Assembly: GCA_964384485.1 (NCBI GenBank)
Contig: CAYLLE010000046.1
Coordinates: 1 to 23,182 of the forward strand
Source of the DNA: CAYLLE01 sp964384485
GTDB taxonomy: Bacteria; Spirochaetota; Spirochaetia; CAYLLE01
Length of the DNA stretch: 23,182 bases
Direction of reading: 5' to 3'
Shown: positions 22,210 to 23,182 of the stretch, piece by piece
How the letters are laid out: the number at the start of each line of letters is the position of its first letter
Numbering within the stretch: the stretch's first letter is position 1
The notes under the pieces: model-generated
Told to the model about the DNA's origin: nothing
Database searches by the model: none
What the model saw: the letters and a program-made list of their open reading frames with translations, nothing else
Made by a program: the position numbers and the translations under genes

Positions 22210-23182
22210 TGTGATAATGTCCCCTTGTAAACTCGATTAAAATGTCCCCTGTTAAAATGACATAGGAGAATCTTATGTCATGCAGATTACAGATGGGGTA
22301 CAAAGAGTTAATGAGAGCGAAGACCATGAAACATTAAGACGTTGGCTGCTTGAAGAAGGACTGTGGAAGAGAAAAAGACGGAGTAATCAGTATCGGAGCC
22401 GGCGCGATCGCCGAGAAAGGTTTGGAGAACTGATTCAATTCGACGGCAGCCATCACGACTGGTTTGAAGGACGACGGGAGAAGTGTTGCTTTATGAACAT
22501 GGTTGATGATGCAACGGGGACCAGCTTGTCCTTTCTGAGCGAACAGGAGACGACCAAATCAGCTATGGAGCTATTATGGTTGTGGATAGAGACTTACGGA
22601 ATACCTCAAGCTGTATATTGTGACAGAAAGAACGCTTTTGTTCTGAATAAGGAACAAGTATTGAGCAGCAGCTGACCGGAATAGAACCACGAAGTCCATA
22701 TGAATTAGCATGTGACAAATTGGGAATCGAAGTGTAGCTTATTCTCCGCAGGCAAAAGGAAGAGTTGTACGAAATCAAGATCGGTTTGTGAAGAAATTGA
22801 GACTTGAAGGTATATCAACAATTGAGGAAGCAAATCGATATCTCAGAGATGAGTATATACCCTTGGTAAATGAAAAGTTTGCAATTACACCCAAGGAACC
22901 TGAAGATGGTCACGCGCCAGTGCTAGATAAATCAATGTTAGATGATATTTTTTGTTTTGAAGCACGACGAAGCGTGAGCAATGATTTTGTGGTTCAGCAT
23001 GAAAAACGGTTATTCCAGATTGATAAAGATTCACTACCGAGGCCAAGGCCGGGTGATAAAGTGACAATAAGAAAATGGCTTGATGACTCGATGCATTTGT
23101 ACTGGAAAGGAGAACCACTCCTTGTTAAGGAGATTCAAATATCAAAGAAGGAGGATAAGGTCCCCAAGATACCTGCATGAAG
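22210..23182 (+). mobile_element. Remnant of an ISNCY-type insertion sequence, cut by the window edge
   Basis: The left end lies near 22210, where GATAATGTCCCCTTG and a second ATGTCCCCTGTTAAAATGAC follow each other, the AT-rich GTCCCC style of leader common before transposases of this type. The broken transposase gene fills the rest. The right end is outside the window, so its terminal repeat and any target duplication cannot be checked. Confidence 0.65.
22275..23180 (+). pseudogene. Broken ISNCY-family transposase (DDE integrase core)
   Basis: The original start is ATG 22275, reading MSCRLQMGYKELMRAKTM, as in intact relatives, then stopping. Homology resumes in another frame at about 22333 with ETLRRWLLEEGLWKRKRR, so the helix-turn-helix region is missing. 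The core continues with FDGSHHDWF (first catalytic Asp) and YCDRKNAF (second) to a frameshift near 22654. Frame 1 then gives QQLTGIEPRSPYELACDKLG up to TAG 22735, and frame 0 continues VAYSPQAKGRVVRNQDRFVKKL to the end at 23180. The third catalytic residue, normally Glu in GRVERN, is Val. Two shifts of one base, a large deletion and loss of the catalytic Glu make it inactive. Comparison with intact family members is from memory. Confidence 0.82.

Noticed and set aside
1..23182. CRISPR arrays, tRNA or rRNA genes, known defence systems
   Set aside because: No regularly spaced repeats, tRNA-like cloverleaf or rRNA sequence was recognised on reading. The only defence-like candidate, the SNF2 protein, lacks nuclease or methylase partners here.

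Overview
The window reads like chromosomal DNA of a bacterium, most likely a free-living spirochaete. That placement is inference: it rests on the mix of a ClpP paralogue with an acidic N-terminus, relaxed lipoprotein signal sequences, single-domain PurC, a PolB-type DNA polymerase II next to RmuC, and several secreted or carbohydrate-active proteins. No rRNA, tRNA or CRISPR array was seen. Most genes have rich, CGG/CCGG-heavy coding sequence; one glycosidase-like gene (11607-12707) clearly does not.

Layout. 1-170: repeat-rich non-coding DNA with a long hairpin. 171-1094 (-): exported SUMF1/FGE-fold protein, divergent from 1388-2020 (+), a ClpP-type protease subunit; a 20-bp inverted repeat lies between them. 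clpP converges on a P2-type cation ATPase (2069-4753, -) across a shared terminator. 4867-9654 (+): a tight run of purC, an endonuclease/exonuclease/phosphatase-fold lipoprotein and a large SNF2 ATPase. This converges on an orphan solute-binding lipoprotein (9658-11445, -), which diverges from a small leader ORF plus a secreted glycosidase-like protein (11533-12707, +). After about 500 bp of non-coding, repeat-bearing DNA come a TIM-barrel sugar isomerase/epimerase and a translationally coupled Asp-box (sialidase-like) protein (13210-15776, +). These converge, with a 15-bp overlap, on DNA polymerase II and rmuC (15762-19033, -). rmuC diverges from a Gfo/Idh/MocA oxidoreductase (19130-20332, +). 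Last are an exported M28 peptidase (20508-22025, -) and a decayed ISNCY-type transposase (22275-23180, +) that runs to the window edge.

How the genes work together. rmuC and polB look like a two-gene DNA repair/replication-restart unit, and the polymerase ends in a textbook beta-clamp-binding peptide. The solute-binding protein, glycosidase, isomerase, Asp-box protein and oxidoreductase suggest scavenging and conversion of an unusual sugar, although no permease is present here. purC, the lipoprotein and the SNF2 protein share an apparent transcript without an obvious functional link.

The most notable non-gene signals are: a family of about 20-bp intergenic repeats with the core TGACYGGGAAWTGCCG; a perfect 20-bp palindrome over the start codon of the leader ORF; two secreted-protein genes whose -10 boxes sit 6 bp from the ATG, which suggests leaderless mRNAs; and a P-type ATPase that lacks a cation-binding aspartate. 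I found no convincing new defence or mobile system in the window.
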